Shown piece after piece: positions 1 to 7,825 of a stretch of 64,000 nt of DNA. The number at the start of each line of letters is the position of its first letter. The first letter of the stretch is position 1. A model generated the notes under the pieces. It was not told the origin of the DNA and did no database searches. It worked only from the letters and a program-made list of their open reading frames with translations. The position numbers and the translations under genes were made by a program. Source of the stretch: Saccharothrix espanaensis DSM 44229 (GTDB taxonomy: Bacteria > Actinomycetota > Actinomycetes > Mycobacteriales > Pseudonocardiaceae); contig NC_019673.1 in the NCBI RefSeq assembly GCF_000328705.1, forward strand, positions 2,356,001-2,420,000, given 5' to 3'.

Positions 1-461
1 CCCGAGCAGTAGAACGCGCTCGCGGCGTGCGCGAGGTGGTGCGCCACCGGCACGACCTCCAGCGCCGAGTCCCACGTGTCACGCGGGTGCTCGGCGAACA
101 GCTCGCGCTTGAGCACCTCCGGCGAGTACACCTCGTCGTACTCGTCCGCGGTGCCCTGGGCGGCGAAGAACCGCTGGTACGGCGTGAAGTCGAAGTTGTG
201 CGCCACGTACGCCACGTCGCGGGGCTTGATGCCGGCCTCGGCGAGCACGAAGTCGATCGCCTGGCGGGGGAACCTCCCGGTCCCCTTCCACCGGGCGAAG
301 CGCTCCTCGGCGGCCGCGGCGACGATGCCGTCCTCGGTCACCAGGGCGGCCGCGGCGTCCGCGCCCTGCGCCAGCCGGTAGTGCCGCTCCTCCAACCCCG
401 GGAAGGTCCTGCGCATGCGCGCCTCGCTCTGCCCGAGGCCGCTGATTCCCAGTACGTACAC
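1..461 (-). CDS. Carbamoyltransferase, NodU/CmcH family (N-terminal part)
   Basis: The first 153 codons of a carbamoyltransferase are visible; the C-terminus lies off the left edge. The reading starts at GTG 461 with MYVLGISGLGQSEARM and reaches VPVAHHLAHAASAFYCSG. The HHLAHAASAFY stretch is the conserved metal/carbamoyl-adenylate motif of NodU, CmcH and TobZ-type enzymes, which use carbamoyl phosphate and ATP to carbamoylate a hydroxyl group. A GGAG sequence sits just upstream of the GTG. The gene is last in the visible minus-strand operon, 52 bp after the BtrH-like gene, so it probably adds a late O-carbamoyl group to the product. The family call is firm; the acceptor is unknown. Confidence 0.9.
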   Translation of the reverse strand, partial: MYVLGISGLGQSEARMRRTFPGLEERHYRLAQGADAAAALVTEDGIVAAAAEERFARWKGTGRFPRQAIDFVLAEAGIKPRDVAYVAHNFDFTPYQRFFAAQGTADEYDEVYSPEVLKRELFAEHPRDTWDSALEVVPVAHHLAHAASAFYCS

Positions 462-513
462 GACATCTCCTTGAGATCTGCGGTCGTTGACCCTCAGCAA
501 GTGGTGGCCCTCG

Positions 514-1563
514 TCAGGCGGTCTTCGGCACCTGGTCGCCGACGAGGTCCCACAGCACCCGGGCGTGGCGGTCGACCACGTCGTCGAACTCCGCGGCCAG
601 CCGGTCGATCGACGAGTGGTCGCCCAGGCTCTCGGCGGCCAGCGCCGCGTAACCCAGGCTGCGGCAGTAGCGGACGACCGGCCGGTACTCGCGCACGGCG
701 TCGGCCGCGGCGTCACGGTCGTCGGAGAGCATCAACTCGATGCGCGACAACATGAGCAGCGAGTGCTCGTAGAGGACGCGCGAGGACCGGAGGTCGTACT
801 CCCGCTCGGCGTGGCGGCTCGCCGTCATCTCGTCGGCGAAGCACCGCCACGCCGAGAGCCCGTACTCGCGCTCCCACGGCTCGCGCAGCGCGCGCAGCGG
901 GGAGGTGGGGTTCTCCGAACGCAGGTAGGCGCGGATCTCCTGTGCCACGAAGGCTTTGTCGAACTCGTAGGTGCTCTCCGGCAGGAACCGGTAGAGCACG
1001 AACTGCCGGCACGGGCTGTCCAGCTCGCGGTGGATGGCGAACGCCGAGTCCAGCGCCCGCGCCGGGATGGTCACCGAGCGGAACGCCGGCGTGTCGTCGT
1101 AGCCCAGCACGTCGACCGTGCCCGCGTCGGGGTCGTACCCGTGCACGAGCAGGTCGTGCGAGAAACGCTTGCGGCCGTGGGAGAACCGGTTCGGGATGTC
1201 GTGCTCGTCCACGTTCAGGTACAGGTACCGGCCGTCCGCGAGCTGCCGGGCGACGAAGTCGGTCAGCCGCGAGCCCAGCAGGTCGTGCATCAGCTCGGAG
1301 TCCGTCCGCAAGGTCTCCAGGTGCGGGTTGATCGCGTAGTCGAACAGGTAGAAGCACAGCGGGACCGGCGACTGCGGGCGCGTGTCGTACGCCAGGTGGA
1401 TGAAGTTGGTCAGCGTCCACTCGACCTTCGACGGGTCGTTCGCCGCGATGATCGACGTCGGGAACGCGTAGAAGTGGTAGGCGCGCGTGGTCACGTCCTC
1501 TTTCACCGGCAGCCGCACGCGGCCGGTGGTCGACGGCCCGGCCGTCCTGCCCGGGTGCGCCAC
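514..1563 (-). CDS. Putative BtrH-like (cysteine-peptidase-fold) protein of the NRPS operon
   Basis: This 349-residue protein is intact but only weakly recognised. It has no signal peptide and no membrane segment. The middle part (DGRYLYLNVDEHDIPN, then HDLLVHGYDPDAGTVDVLGYD) resembles the BtrH N-terminal/C39-like fold, where similar segments surround a Cys-His pair. BtrH moves an acyl chain from a carrier protein to an aminoglycoside, so an acyl or peptidyl transfer role is possible here; this is inference. The C-terminal half is charged and helical. The GTG start at 1563 lies one base after the stop of the upstream oxygenase, which implies translational coupling; a GTG about 20 codons further in is an alternative start. 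Confidence 0.55.
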   Translation of the reverse strand: MAHPGRTAGPSTTGRVRLPVKEDVTTRAYHFYAFPTSIIAANDPSKVEWTLTNFIHLAYDTRPQSPVPLCFYLFDYAINPHLETLRTDSELMHDLLGSRLTDFVARQLADGRYLYLNVDEHDIPNRFSHGRKRFSHDLLVHGYDPDAGTVDVLGYDDTPAFRSVTIPARALDSAFAIHRELDSPCRQFVLYRFLPESTYEFDKAFVAQEIRAYLRSENPTSPLRALREPWEREYGLSAWRCFADEMTASRHAEREYDLRSSRVLYEHSLLMLSRIELMLSDDRDAAADAVREYRPVVRYCRSLGYAALAAESLGDHSSIDRLAAEFDDVVDRHARVLWDLVGDQVPKTA

Positions 1564-1564
1564 G

Positions 1565-2494
1565 TCAGGCCCGCACCGGGTCGGTCATCGCGACCGCGAT
1601 GCGCCGGTCGCCCTCGAACGGCTCACGGCCGTGCGCCATGCGCATGTTGTCGACCACCAGGACGTCACCGCGCCGGTAGTCGAACCGCGACGACGCGCGC
1701 CGGTAGCGGTCCCGGAGGTGCTCGCACACGTCGTCGGGGATCGTGCCGCCGTCGCCGTACCGGGTGTCGTTGGGCAGGCCGTCCGCGCCGAACATCCGGT
1801 GCATCACCTCGAACGCCGCCGGCGGCAGGGTGCTCGGGTGGAAGAACGCGATGTGGTTGAACCACAACGACTCGTCGGTGTCCGGGTGCCGGTGGAACGC
1901 GCTGCGCCCGGCCCTGGTCTGCAACACCCCGTCGGGCCGCCAGGTGGGCACGATCCCGGTCGACGCGCAGTAGCGCTCCACGGCCGCCCGGTCCGTCGTG
2001 CCGTAGACCTCGGTCCACGGCAGGCCGAAGCCCGGCTGGTAGGTCCGCACGTGCAGCCACCCGCGAGCGCGGAACTCCTCGCGCACCGCCGGGTCGATGG
2101 TCCGGGTGACCTCGCGGATGTCGGCCAACGGGGTCGCGCCGCCGCTGCCCGCCGGGAGGTCGCAGTAGAAGTACAGCCACCGGGGCCAGCTCGACTGGTA
2201 GGAGTTCTCGTTGTGGAAGAAGATCTCCTTGTCCTTCGCGTACTCGGTCGAGGTGTAGACGCGCTCGCCGAGCGCCCGGCGCGGTGACGACCGCTCCGAG
2301 TACTCCAGCCGCTCCCCGCCGACCGCGGTGACGACGCGGGCGAAGTCGTCCGTGCCGTCGACGTCGAAACCGCGCAGCAGCACGGCTCCCGCGTCCGCGA
2401 GCGACGCGCGCAGTTCGCGTGCCACCTCCTCGGGCAGCGGGGTCCGCACGTCGTGGGGGAGGTCCGCCGGGGTGAGGGTCCTCGGCATGGTCAT
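1565..2494 (-). CDS. TauD/TfdA (SyrP-like) Fe(II)/2-oxoglutarate dioxygenase 1
   Basis: This 309-residue protein is a TauD-superfamily oxygenase of the kind that hydroxylates amino acids in NRPS pathways. FFHNENSYQSSWPRW carries the His-X-Glu iron-binding pair of the SyrP-like branch, in place of the usual His-X-Asp. The distal His and the 2-oxoglutarate-binding Arg are in MAHGREPFEGDRRIAVAM near the end. The start ATG 2494 overlaps the stop of the adenylation-domain gene by one base (TGATG), so the two are coupled. A second related oxygenase lies two genes upstream. Likely substrate is an amino acid bound to the lone carrier protein or to the A-T-C enzyme; this is not shown by the sequence. 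Confidence 0.85.
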   Translation of the reverse strand: MTMPRTLTPADLPHDVRTPLPEEVARELRASLADAGAVLLRGFDVDGTDDFARVVTAVGGERLEYSERSSPRRALGERVYTSTEYAKDKEIFFHNENSYQSSWPRWLYFYCDLPAGSGGATPLADIREVTRTIDPAVREEFRARGWLHVRTYQPGFGLPWTEVYGTTDRAAVERYCASTGIVPTWRPDGVLQTRAGRSAFHRHPDTDESLWFNHIAFFHPSTLPPAAFEVMHRMFGADGLPNDTRYGDGGTIPDDVCEHLRDRYRRASSRFDYRRGDVLVVDNMRMAHGREPFEGDRRIAVAMTDPVRA

Positions 2495-3972
2495 CACCGG
2501 CTCTCCGGGTCCGTGGACGGCAGCGCGACCGCGAGCTTGCCGCGCTCGGTCGTCGCGATGTCGTGGCTGATGGCGATCTCGGCGGGCAGCGCGTACACCG
2601 GGAACAGCTCCCGGAGGTGGCCCCGCAACGCTTTCGGGGTGATGGCGGGGTCCGTGACGACGACGTGCGCTGTCAGGCCGTCGTCGACCTGGCCGACCGC
2701 GGCGTTGAGCACGCCGGGGAAGGTGGCCAGGCGCGTTTCGAGGGCGGCGAGGTTGACGCGGAAGCCGTTGACCTTGACCTCGCGCCCGATCCGCCCGTGG
2801 TAGGTGAACAGGCCGTCCGGTGCCAGGGAGACGTGGTCGCCGCTCGGGTAGCGCCGCCGGCCGCCGCGCGCCGCGAACGGCACGAGTTCGCCGCGGCCGT
2901 CGCCGCCGCCGCCGTCGTTCCGGCAGACCAGGTAGCCGGTCGCCACCTGATCGCCTTCGATGACCAGCTCGCCGTGCGTCGGGCCGTGGTCGGTGGGCAG
3001 CGGCCCCAGGCTCAGCACGACACCGGGCGGCGCGGTGCCGATCGGCACGTCGTCGCCGGCGAAGTCGCCGGGCACGGTGAACCGGCAGCAGCCCACCGCG
3101 GCCTCGGACGGGCCGTACTCGTTGACGATCTCCGCCTCGGGGAACCCGGCCCGCCACCGCGCGACGGCCTGGCCGCGCACCGCCTCCCCACCGACCACGA
3201 GCACCGGGGCGCTCGACCGCACCCCGAGGTCGGCCATCATCCGGCAGACGATGTCGAGCTGGCTGGGCGTGAGCTTCACGAAGCTCGCGCCGTCGAACGG
3301 ACCCGGTTGCCTCGCCACGTCCAGCGGCCACCGGATCGGGTCGAGCACGACCAGCCGGCGGCCGGAGACCAGCGGACCCAGCAGGCTCGTCACCGTCAGG
3401 TCGAAGCCCAGCGAGGTGAACAGCGGCGCGCCGTAGCCCCGCTCCGCCCGGTACTCGGCCATCGACCACGACAGGTACGCCTCGACCGCCGAATCCGGCA
3501 CCACGACACCCTTGGGGGCACCGCTCGTGCCGGACGTCGCGATCACGTACGCGGTGCCCTCCGGCACGCTCTCCGTGACGAGCGCACCGCCGCCCACCAG
3601 GACGCCCGCCAGGACGTCCGCCGAGTCCAGCCAACGCACACCGTGCCCGGAGTGCCGCCGCTCGCCCAGCACGACCGACGCCCCGCACACCCTGGCGAAG
3701 GCGGCCACGGCCGCGTCCGGCGTGCGCGAGTCGATCGGGGCGTAGGCGGCGCCCGTCAACAGCACGGCCACGATCTGGGTCACCGTCGTGCCGCACGCCG
3801 TCCCCTGGACGGGCACGACCGTGCCGGGGCCGACGCCCTGCCCGCGCAACGCGTCCGCGAGCCGTGACGCGTCGTCGAGCAGGGTCGCGTAGGACGTGGT
3901 CGCCCCCGCCTCCTCGATCGCCACGCCGCGCCCGTCGCGGATCCGTGCGACGAGGTCGCGCTCAGCCGCCAT
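2494..3972 (-). CDS. Stand-alone NRPS adenylation domain
   Basis: A 492-residue free adenylation enzyme with no attached carrier domain. Core motifs run in order: the AMP-binding loop TSGTSGAPKGV, the A4 stretch SLGFDLTVTSL with the aspartate that binds the alpha-amino group, NEYGPSEAAVGCC, the hinge region GREVKVNGFRVNLAALETRL, and the A10 lysine in TERGKLAVAL. The retained A4 aspartate argues for an alpha-amino acid rather than an aryl acid. ATG 3972 is preferred because GGGAG lies five bases before it; an upstream ATG at 4005 has no such support. It overlaps the upstream oxygenase by 11 bp. It probably loads the separate 79-residue carrier protein. Confidence 0.88.
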   Translation of the reverse strand: MAAERDLVARIRDGRGVAIEEAGATTSYATLLDDASRLADALRGQGVGPGTVVPVQGTACGTTVTQIVAVLLTGAAYAPIDSRTPDAAVAAFARVCGASVVLGERRHSGHGVRWLDSADVLAGVLVGGGALVTESVPEGTAYVIATSGTSGAPKGVVVPDSAVEAYLSWSMAEYRAERGYGAPLFTSLGFDLTVTSLLGPLVSGRRLVVLDPIRWPLDVARQPGPFDGASFVKLTPSQLDIVCRMMADLGVRSSAPVLVVGGEAVRGQAVARWRAGFPEAEIVNEYGPSEAAVGCCRFTVPGDFAGDDVPIGTAPPGVVLSLGPLPTDHGPTHGELVIEGDQVATGYLVCRNDGGGGDGRGELVPFAARGGRRRYPSGDHVSLAPDGLFTYHGRIGREVKVNGFRVNLAALETRLATFPGVLNAAVGQVDDGLTAHVVVTDPAITPKALRGHLRELFPVYALPAEIAISHDIATTERGKLAVALPSTDPESR

Positions 3973-4897
3973 GACCGCTCCCGGCCGTTGCGTGGTCGAC
4001 CGCACGGCCGATCGCGACGAGCAGGCGGCGCTCGCCGGTGTACGGGTTGCGGGCGTGCGCGCGGCGGAGGTTGTCGAGCAGCATCACGCGGCCCTCGGTC
4101 CAGCCGACGACCTCTTCGAGCCGGTCGCACGTGGTAAGCAGCTCGACCACGTCCTCGTCGGGGATCGGGCTGCCGTCGCCGAACGTGCACGTCTTCGGGA
4201 ACTCCCCAGGCGGCATCAGCGCGGCCATCGCCTCGTGCACGTCCTCATCCAGCGCGCGCGGGTGCCAGTGCAGCACCTGGGCGACGAACGAACGCCGCCC
4301 GCCCGGCAGGGTGATCACGGCGGCACGGCGCTGCCACGTGGTGAGCACGCGGCCGTCGTCGGACCACTCCCACCGCGCGCCGTCGCGCTCACACCGGCGT
4401 TCGACGGCCTGGCGGTCGGTCGTGCCGTACACGGTCGGCCAGTCGAGGCCGAGGTCCGTGCCCAGCCGCCGCACGTAGGTCACGCCCAGTTCCTCGAACC
4501 GGCCGCGCACGGCGGGGGTCAGCTCCTCGTACACCGCCGTCATGTCGACGGTCGGCGTCTCGCCCCGGTCCGCCGCGCGCTGGCAGCCGAACGCGATCCG
4601 CCGGGGCCACTCGGTGGCGAACGTGTTCTCGTTGTGCCACAGCAGCTTGCGCTTGCTGGAGTACTCGACGGGCCGGTTCACGGTGCCGGTCGGGTCGTCG
4701 CCGACCAGCGGGTGCTCGGGGTTGTCGCGGGACAGCGGCCCGCAGGCGAGCTCGGCCAGGACCTGGAAGTTCGCCACGTCCGTCAGCCCGGGGCCGTCGA
4801 GCACCACCCCGCCGTCCCGGTCGAGGCACGACTCCACCTCGTCCCCGTGCGCCGACCACCAGCCGCCGACCTCGCGGTCGACCTCCAGATGCCTCAT
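3962..4897 (-). CDS. TauD/TfdA (SyrP-like) Fe(II)/2-oxoglutarate dioxygenase 2
   Basis: A 311-residue paralogue of the oxygenase at 1565-2494. It has the same His-X-Glu core (LLWHNENTFATEWPRR), the shared VYGTTDRQAVERR segment, and the distal region RRAHARNPYTGERRLLVAI. The second His in the last motif is shifted relative to paralogue 1, so the two may differ in substrate. The ATG at 4897 overlaps the stop of the condensation gene in an ATGA, with GGAGACGAGG upstream as ribosome site. Two such enzymes in one operon suggest two hydroxylations, or one hydroxylation plus a desaturation or rearrangement; this is inference. Confidence 0.85.
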   Translation of the reverse strand: MRHLEVDREVGGWWSAHGDEVESCLDRDGGVVLDGPGLTDVANFQVLAELACGPLSRDNPEHPLVGDDPTGTVNRPVEYSSKRKLLWHNENTFATEWPRRIAFGCQRAADRGETPTVDMTAVYEELTPAVRGRFEELGVTYVRRLGTDLGLDWPTVYGTTDRQAVERRCERDGARWEWSDDGRVLTTWQRRAAVITLPGGRRSFVAQVLHWHPRALDEDVHEAMAALMPPGEFPKTCTFGDGSPIPDEDVVELLTTCDRLEEVVGWTEGRVMLLDNLRRAHARNPYTGERRLLVAIGRAVDHATAGSGHGG

Positions 4898-6051
4898 GCT
4901 TCCTCGTCTCCTTGCCGGCTGCCGTGCGCCGCCGTGTCGAGAGCGGTGAGCAGGCGGCGGCCCAGCCGCGCCGGCTCGTCCAGGCCGAACAGGTCTTGTC
5001 GTGCGGTGACCGTCAGGCGCACCCGGGAGCCCTCCGAGGTGACCCCCACCGCGAGGTCGTTGCGCGCCACCGGAAGGGCGATGTCGACCGGCGACAGCAC
5101 GCCGCCCTCGCGGTCGGGTCGTGGTGCGCGCAGGTAGAACTTGCAGGCCCGGGTGTCGGGTCGCGGGGTCTCGCGCTCCGGGGGCAGGCCGGTGGTCAAC
5201 GCCCGCGCGGCCAGGCCCGCCACGTCGGCCAGCACCCGGCGGGCGGCCTCCGGTCCGGGCACGCCCAGGTCGACCTCGCGGAGCCGGCGCTGGGTCTGGA
5301 AGTACCCGATGCGGTCGCGCGCGCCGTCGTCCACCGCGCGCAGGTCGACGTCGATGTACGGGGTGACCGCCTGACCGGACCACGCCGCGACGCCCGTCGC
5401 GAGGTGCCCGACGACCCAGGCGAACGGGGTCAGCGCGTTCTCCCGGGCCCGCCGCCGCGCGCGGTCCCACGTCTGGTCACCGAGAACAACCATCCACTGT
5501 GGATCAGTCGTCGTGTCGTCCGGTCCGCCCTCGCGGGACCGGACGACCGTGACCGGCGGGTCGTCGAGCGGGCCGGTGCCGGTCGGCTCCCCGGCCAGTT
5601 CACGCGCGAGCGCGTCCCAGAACAGCTCTTCGGACCGCCCGTCCCACACCACGTGGTGCGCGACGCCGAAGACGTGGTCGACGGCACCGGACCGGTCGAC
5701 GCGGACCGCGAGCCGCAGCACCGGCCCGGTGACCGCCGACAGCGGTTCCCGCGCCAGCGCGCCCACCACGTCGGACGGCCGGTGCTCCGGCCCGAACACC
5801 GGCACGCCCACCGCCGGGCCCGCGTCGGGTGTCTTGACCAACCGGCCGTCCGCGTCGACGGCGAAGGTCGAGCGGCACTCCGGGTGCCGGTCGAGCACCC
5901 GGACGAGCGCGCGGGCGAACGGTCCGGGCGCGGGCCCGCCGGCGACCCGTGCGGCGAACGCGCACAGCAACCGCCGGACCGGCGTCCCGGCCTGTTCCTC
6001 GTACCACAGGCCGAACTCCTCGCGGGTGGCCTCGGTCGCGACGGTCGACAC
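4894..6051 (-). CDS. Stand-alone NRPS condensation domain
   Basis: A 385-residue condensation-type protein, somewhat short for the family (about 430-450). The catalytic motif HHVVWDG (about residues 132-138) matches HHxxxDG, so it should be active in amide or ester formation. I do not see a DFGWG-like motif at the C-terminal end, which is common in free-standing or unusual condensation domains. Translation begins at GTG 6051 with GGAG five bases upstream and two bases after the carrier-protein stop. Its natural partners are the lone carrier protein just upstream and the A-T-C enzyme of the same operon. Confidence 0.85.
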   Translation of the reverse strand: MSTVATEATREEFGLWYEEQAGTPVRRLLCAFAARVAGGPAPGPFARALVRVLDRHPECRSTFAVDADGRLVKTPDAGPAVGVPVFGPEHRPSDVVGALAREPLSAVTGPVLRLAVRVDRSGAVDHVFGVAHHVVWDGRSEELFWDALARELAGEPTGTGPLDDPPVTVVRSREGGPDDTTTDPQWMVVLGDQTWDRARRRARENALTPFAWVVGHLATGVAAWSGQAVTPYIDVDLRAVDDGARDRIGYFQTQRRLREVDLGVPGPEAARRVLADVAGLAARALTTGLPPERETPRPDTRACKFYLRAPRPDREGGVLSPVDIALPVARNDLAVGVTSEGSRVRLTVTARQDLFGLDEPARLGRRLLTALDTAAHGSRQGDEEA

Positions 6052-6053
6052 GG

Positions 6054-6293
6054 CTACTCCCCGGTCCGACCGATGCAGTCGGCGACGGTCCGGAAGGTGG
6101 GGTTCTCGAAGATCTCCACCAGCGGCAGCTCCACCTGGAACCGCGCGCCCAGCGCCCGGACGAACTGGATGAACACGAACGAGTCGACATCGCCCCGGAA
6201 GAGGTTCTCGTCCGGCGCGGGCACCAGGTCGGGGTCCGGCGCCACCCCGCGCCAGCACTGCTCGACCTGCTCCAGCACGGTGTCGCGGGCCAT
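6054..6293 (-). CDS. Stand-alone peptidyl/acyl carrier protein
   Basis: A 79-residue free carrier protein. The phosphopantetheine serine is Ser38 in LFRGDVDSFVFIQFV, where DSF replaces the usual DSL; helix 2 (QFVRALGARFQVELPL) and the closing IFENPTFRTVADCI fit the fold. The start ATG overlaps the stop of the ammonia-lyase gene by one base, and the condensation gene begins two bases after its own stop, so all three are translated together. It probably carries the amino acid activated by the lone adenylation domain, on which the two oxygenases may act. Confidence 0.9.
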   Translation of the reverse strand: MARDTVLEQVEQCWRGVAPDPDLVPAPDENLFRGDVDSFVFIQFVRALGARFQVELPLVEIFENPTFRTVADCIGRTGE

Positions 6294-7825
6294 CAGAGCG
6301 CCCCCTGACCGGCCAGGTCGCGGTCCACCGGCCGGGTCACCACGTCGCGGATGAACCCGGCGGTGCGCACGATGTCGTCGCTGAGCACGCGGTCCTCGGC
6401 CAAGTGCCCGACGACCTCGCGGTAGGCGTGGTGCAGGGCGCGGCAGCGGGCCGACAGCACCAGGTCCTCGCGCAGGTCGACCGCCTGGCACGCGGTGAGC
6501 CACTCGATCGCGAGCACGGTCTCCAGGTTGTCCACGATCCGGCGCAGCTTGAGCACCGACGTGCCGCCCATGCTCACGTGGTCCTCCTGCAACTGGCAGG
6601 TCGGGATGGAGTCGACGCTCGCCGGGTGGCACAGCGTCTTCATCTCGTTGACCAGCGCGGCCGACGTGTACTGCACGATCATCAGCCCCGAGTTGACGCC
6701 GGGGTCGGCGGTCAGGAAGTCCGGCAGCCCGCGCCGCCCGGACAGCAGCTGGTAGGTGCGGCGCTCCGAGATCGACCCCAGCTCGCTGACCGCGATCGCC
6801 AGCAGGTCGGCCGAGATGGCCACCGACTCGCCGTGCAGGTTGCCGCCGAACAGCGCGATCTCGTCGTCGGGGAAGAACAGCGGGTTGTCCGCGACGGTGT
6901 CCACCTCGTTGAGGATCGAGCTGCGGGCGAACGAGATGTGCTCGCGCGCCGCCCCGTGCACCTGCGGGATGCACCGGAACGAGTACGGGTCCTGCATGGA
7001 CGGCACCGCCGTCGGCAGCGACGCGTGGTTGCCGTCGAGCGTGTGCTCCCGCAGCGACTCGGCGACGACCCGTCGCCACGCGTTGCCCGAACGCCGGTGG
7101 TAGCGCTCGTGGAAGAACCGGTCGGCGCAGCTGAACGCCTGAAGGCTCATCGCGGCCACCAGGTCGGCGGTCTCGGCCAGCGCGACGATCCGGCCCAGCT
7201 CCACCACGGCGACCGAGGTGATGTACTGGGTGCCGTTGGTCAGCGCCAGGCCGTCCTTGGCGGTGAGCCGCAACGACGGCCAGCCCAGCTCGCGCAGCAC
7301 GTCGGCCGAGTCGCGGACCTCGCCGCCGTACTCGACCGAACCCCGGCCGATCAGCGGCAGCGAGAGGTGGGCCAGCGGCGAGAGGTCGCCGCTCGCGCCG
7401 ACCGTGCCGCGCTCGGGCACGACCGGGTGCACGCCGTGGTTGAGCATGTCGACCAGCCGGTCGGCGACGGCGAGCGACACCCCGGTCTGGCCCGTCCGGA
7501 ACGTCAGCAGCTTGATCAGCAGCATCATCCGGACCACCGCCGGCGGCGAGGCGTCCCCGACGCCGCACGCGTGCGACAGGATGTGCCGCAACTGCAACTC
7601 GTGCTCGTCACCGGCGCGCACCCGCACGTCGGCGAGCGCGCCGAAGCCGGTGTTCACGCCGTACACCAGGTCGGTCCCGGTCGAGAGCCCCTCGACCCAG
7701 TCCGACGTGCGGGCGATCGCGGCCCGGCTCTGCTCGGAGAGCCGCACCTCGACCCCCGGTTCGGTGGCCCGGAGCAGATCGGCGAGGTCCCACCGGTCGT
7801 CGGGCTCGATCACGTACGTGGCCAC
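6293..7825 (-). CDS. MIO-dependent aromatic amino acid ammonia-lyase/aminomutase (HutH family)
   Basis: A 510-residue member of the histidine/tyrosine/phenylalanine ammonia-lyase family. The Ala-Ser-Gly triad that cyclises to the MIO cofactor is in GTVGASGDLSPLAHL (about residues 144-146). YGVNTGFG supplies the active-site Tyr. HILSHACGVG has the Ser-His pair typical of His/Tyr-specific rather than Phe-specific enzymes, and CQLQEDHVSMGG resembles the histidine-lyase form. No hut genes are nearby and the gene overlaps NRPS genes on both sides, so a biosynthetic job is likely: an aryl-acrylate starter, or a beta-amino acid if it is an aminomutase. GTG 7825 is preferred because AGGAG lies five bases upstream; GTG 7831 is the alternative. 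Confidence 0.88.
   Translation of the reverse strand: MATYVIEPDDRWDLADLLRATEPGVEVRLSEQSRAAIARTSDWVEGLSTGTDLVYGVNTGFGALADVRVRAGDEHELQLRHILSHACGVGDASPPAVVRMMLLIKLLTFRTGQTGVSLAVADRLVDMLNHGVHPVVPERGTVGASGDLSPLAHLSLPLIGRGSVEYGGEVRDSADVLRELGWPSLRLTAKDGLALTNGTQYITSVAVVELGRIVALAETADLVAAMSLQAFSCADRFFHERYHRRSGNAWRRVVAESLREHTLDGNHASLPTAVPSMQDPYSFRCIPQVHGAAREHISFARSSILNEVDTVADNPLFFPDDEIALFGGNLHGESVAISADLLAIAVSELGSISERRTYQLLSGRRGLPDFLTADPGVNSGLMIVQYTSAALVNEMKTLCHPASVDSIPTCQLQEDHVSMGGTSVLKLRRIVDNLETVLAIEWLTACQAVDLREDLVLSARCRALHHAYREVVGHLAEDRVLSDDIVRTAGFIRDVVTRPVDRDLAGQGAL

Noticed and set aside
27-4005. Long plus-strand open frames opposite the biosynthetic operon
   Set aside because: They mirror real minus-strand genes, are rich in Arg/Pro/Gly/His and show no motif or ribosome site; high GC makes such antisense frames common.
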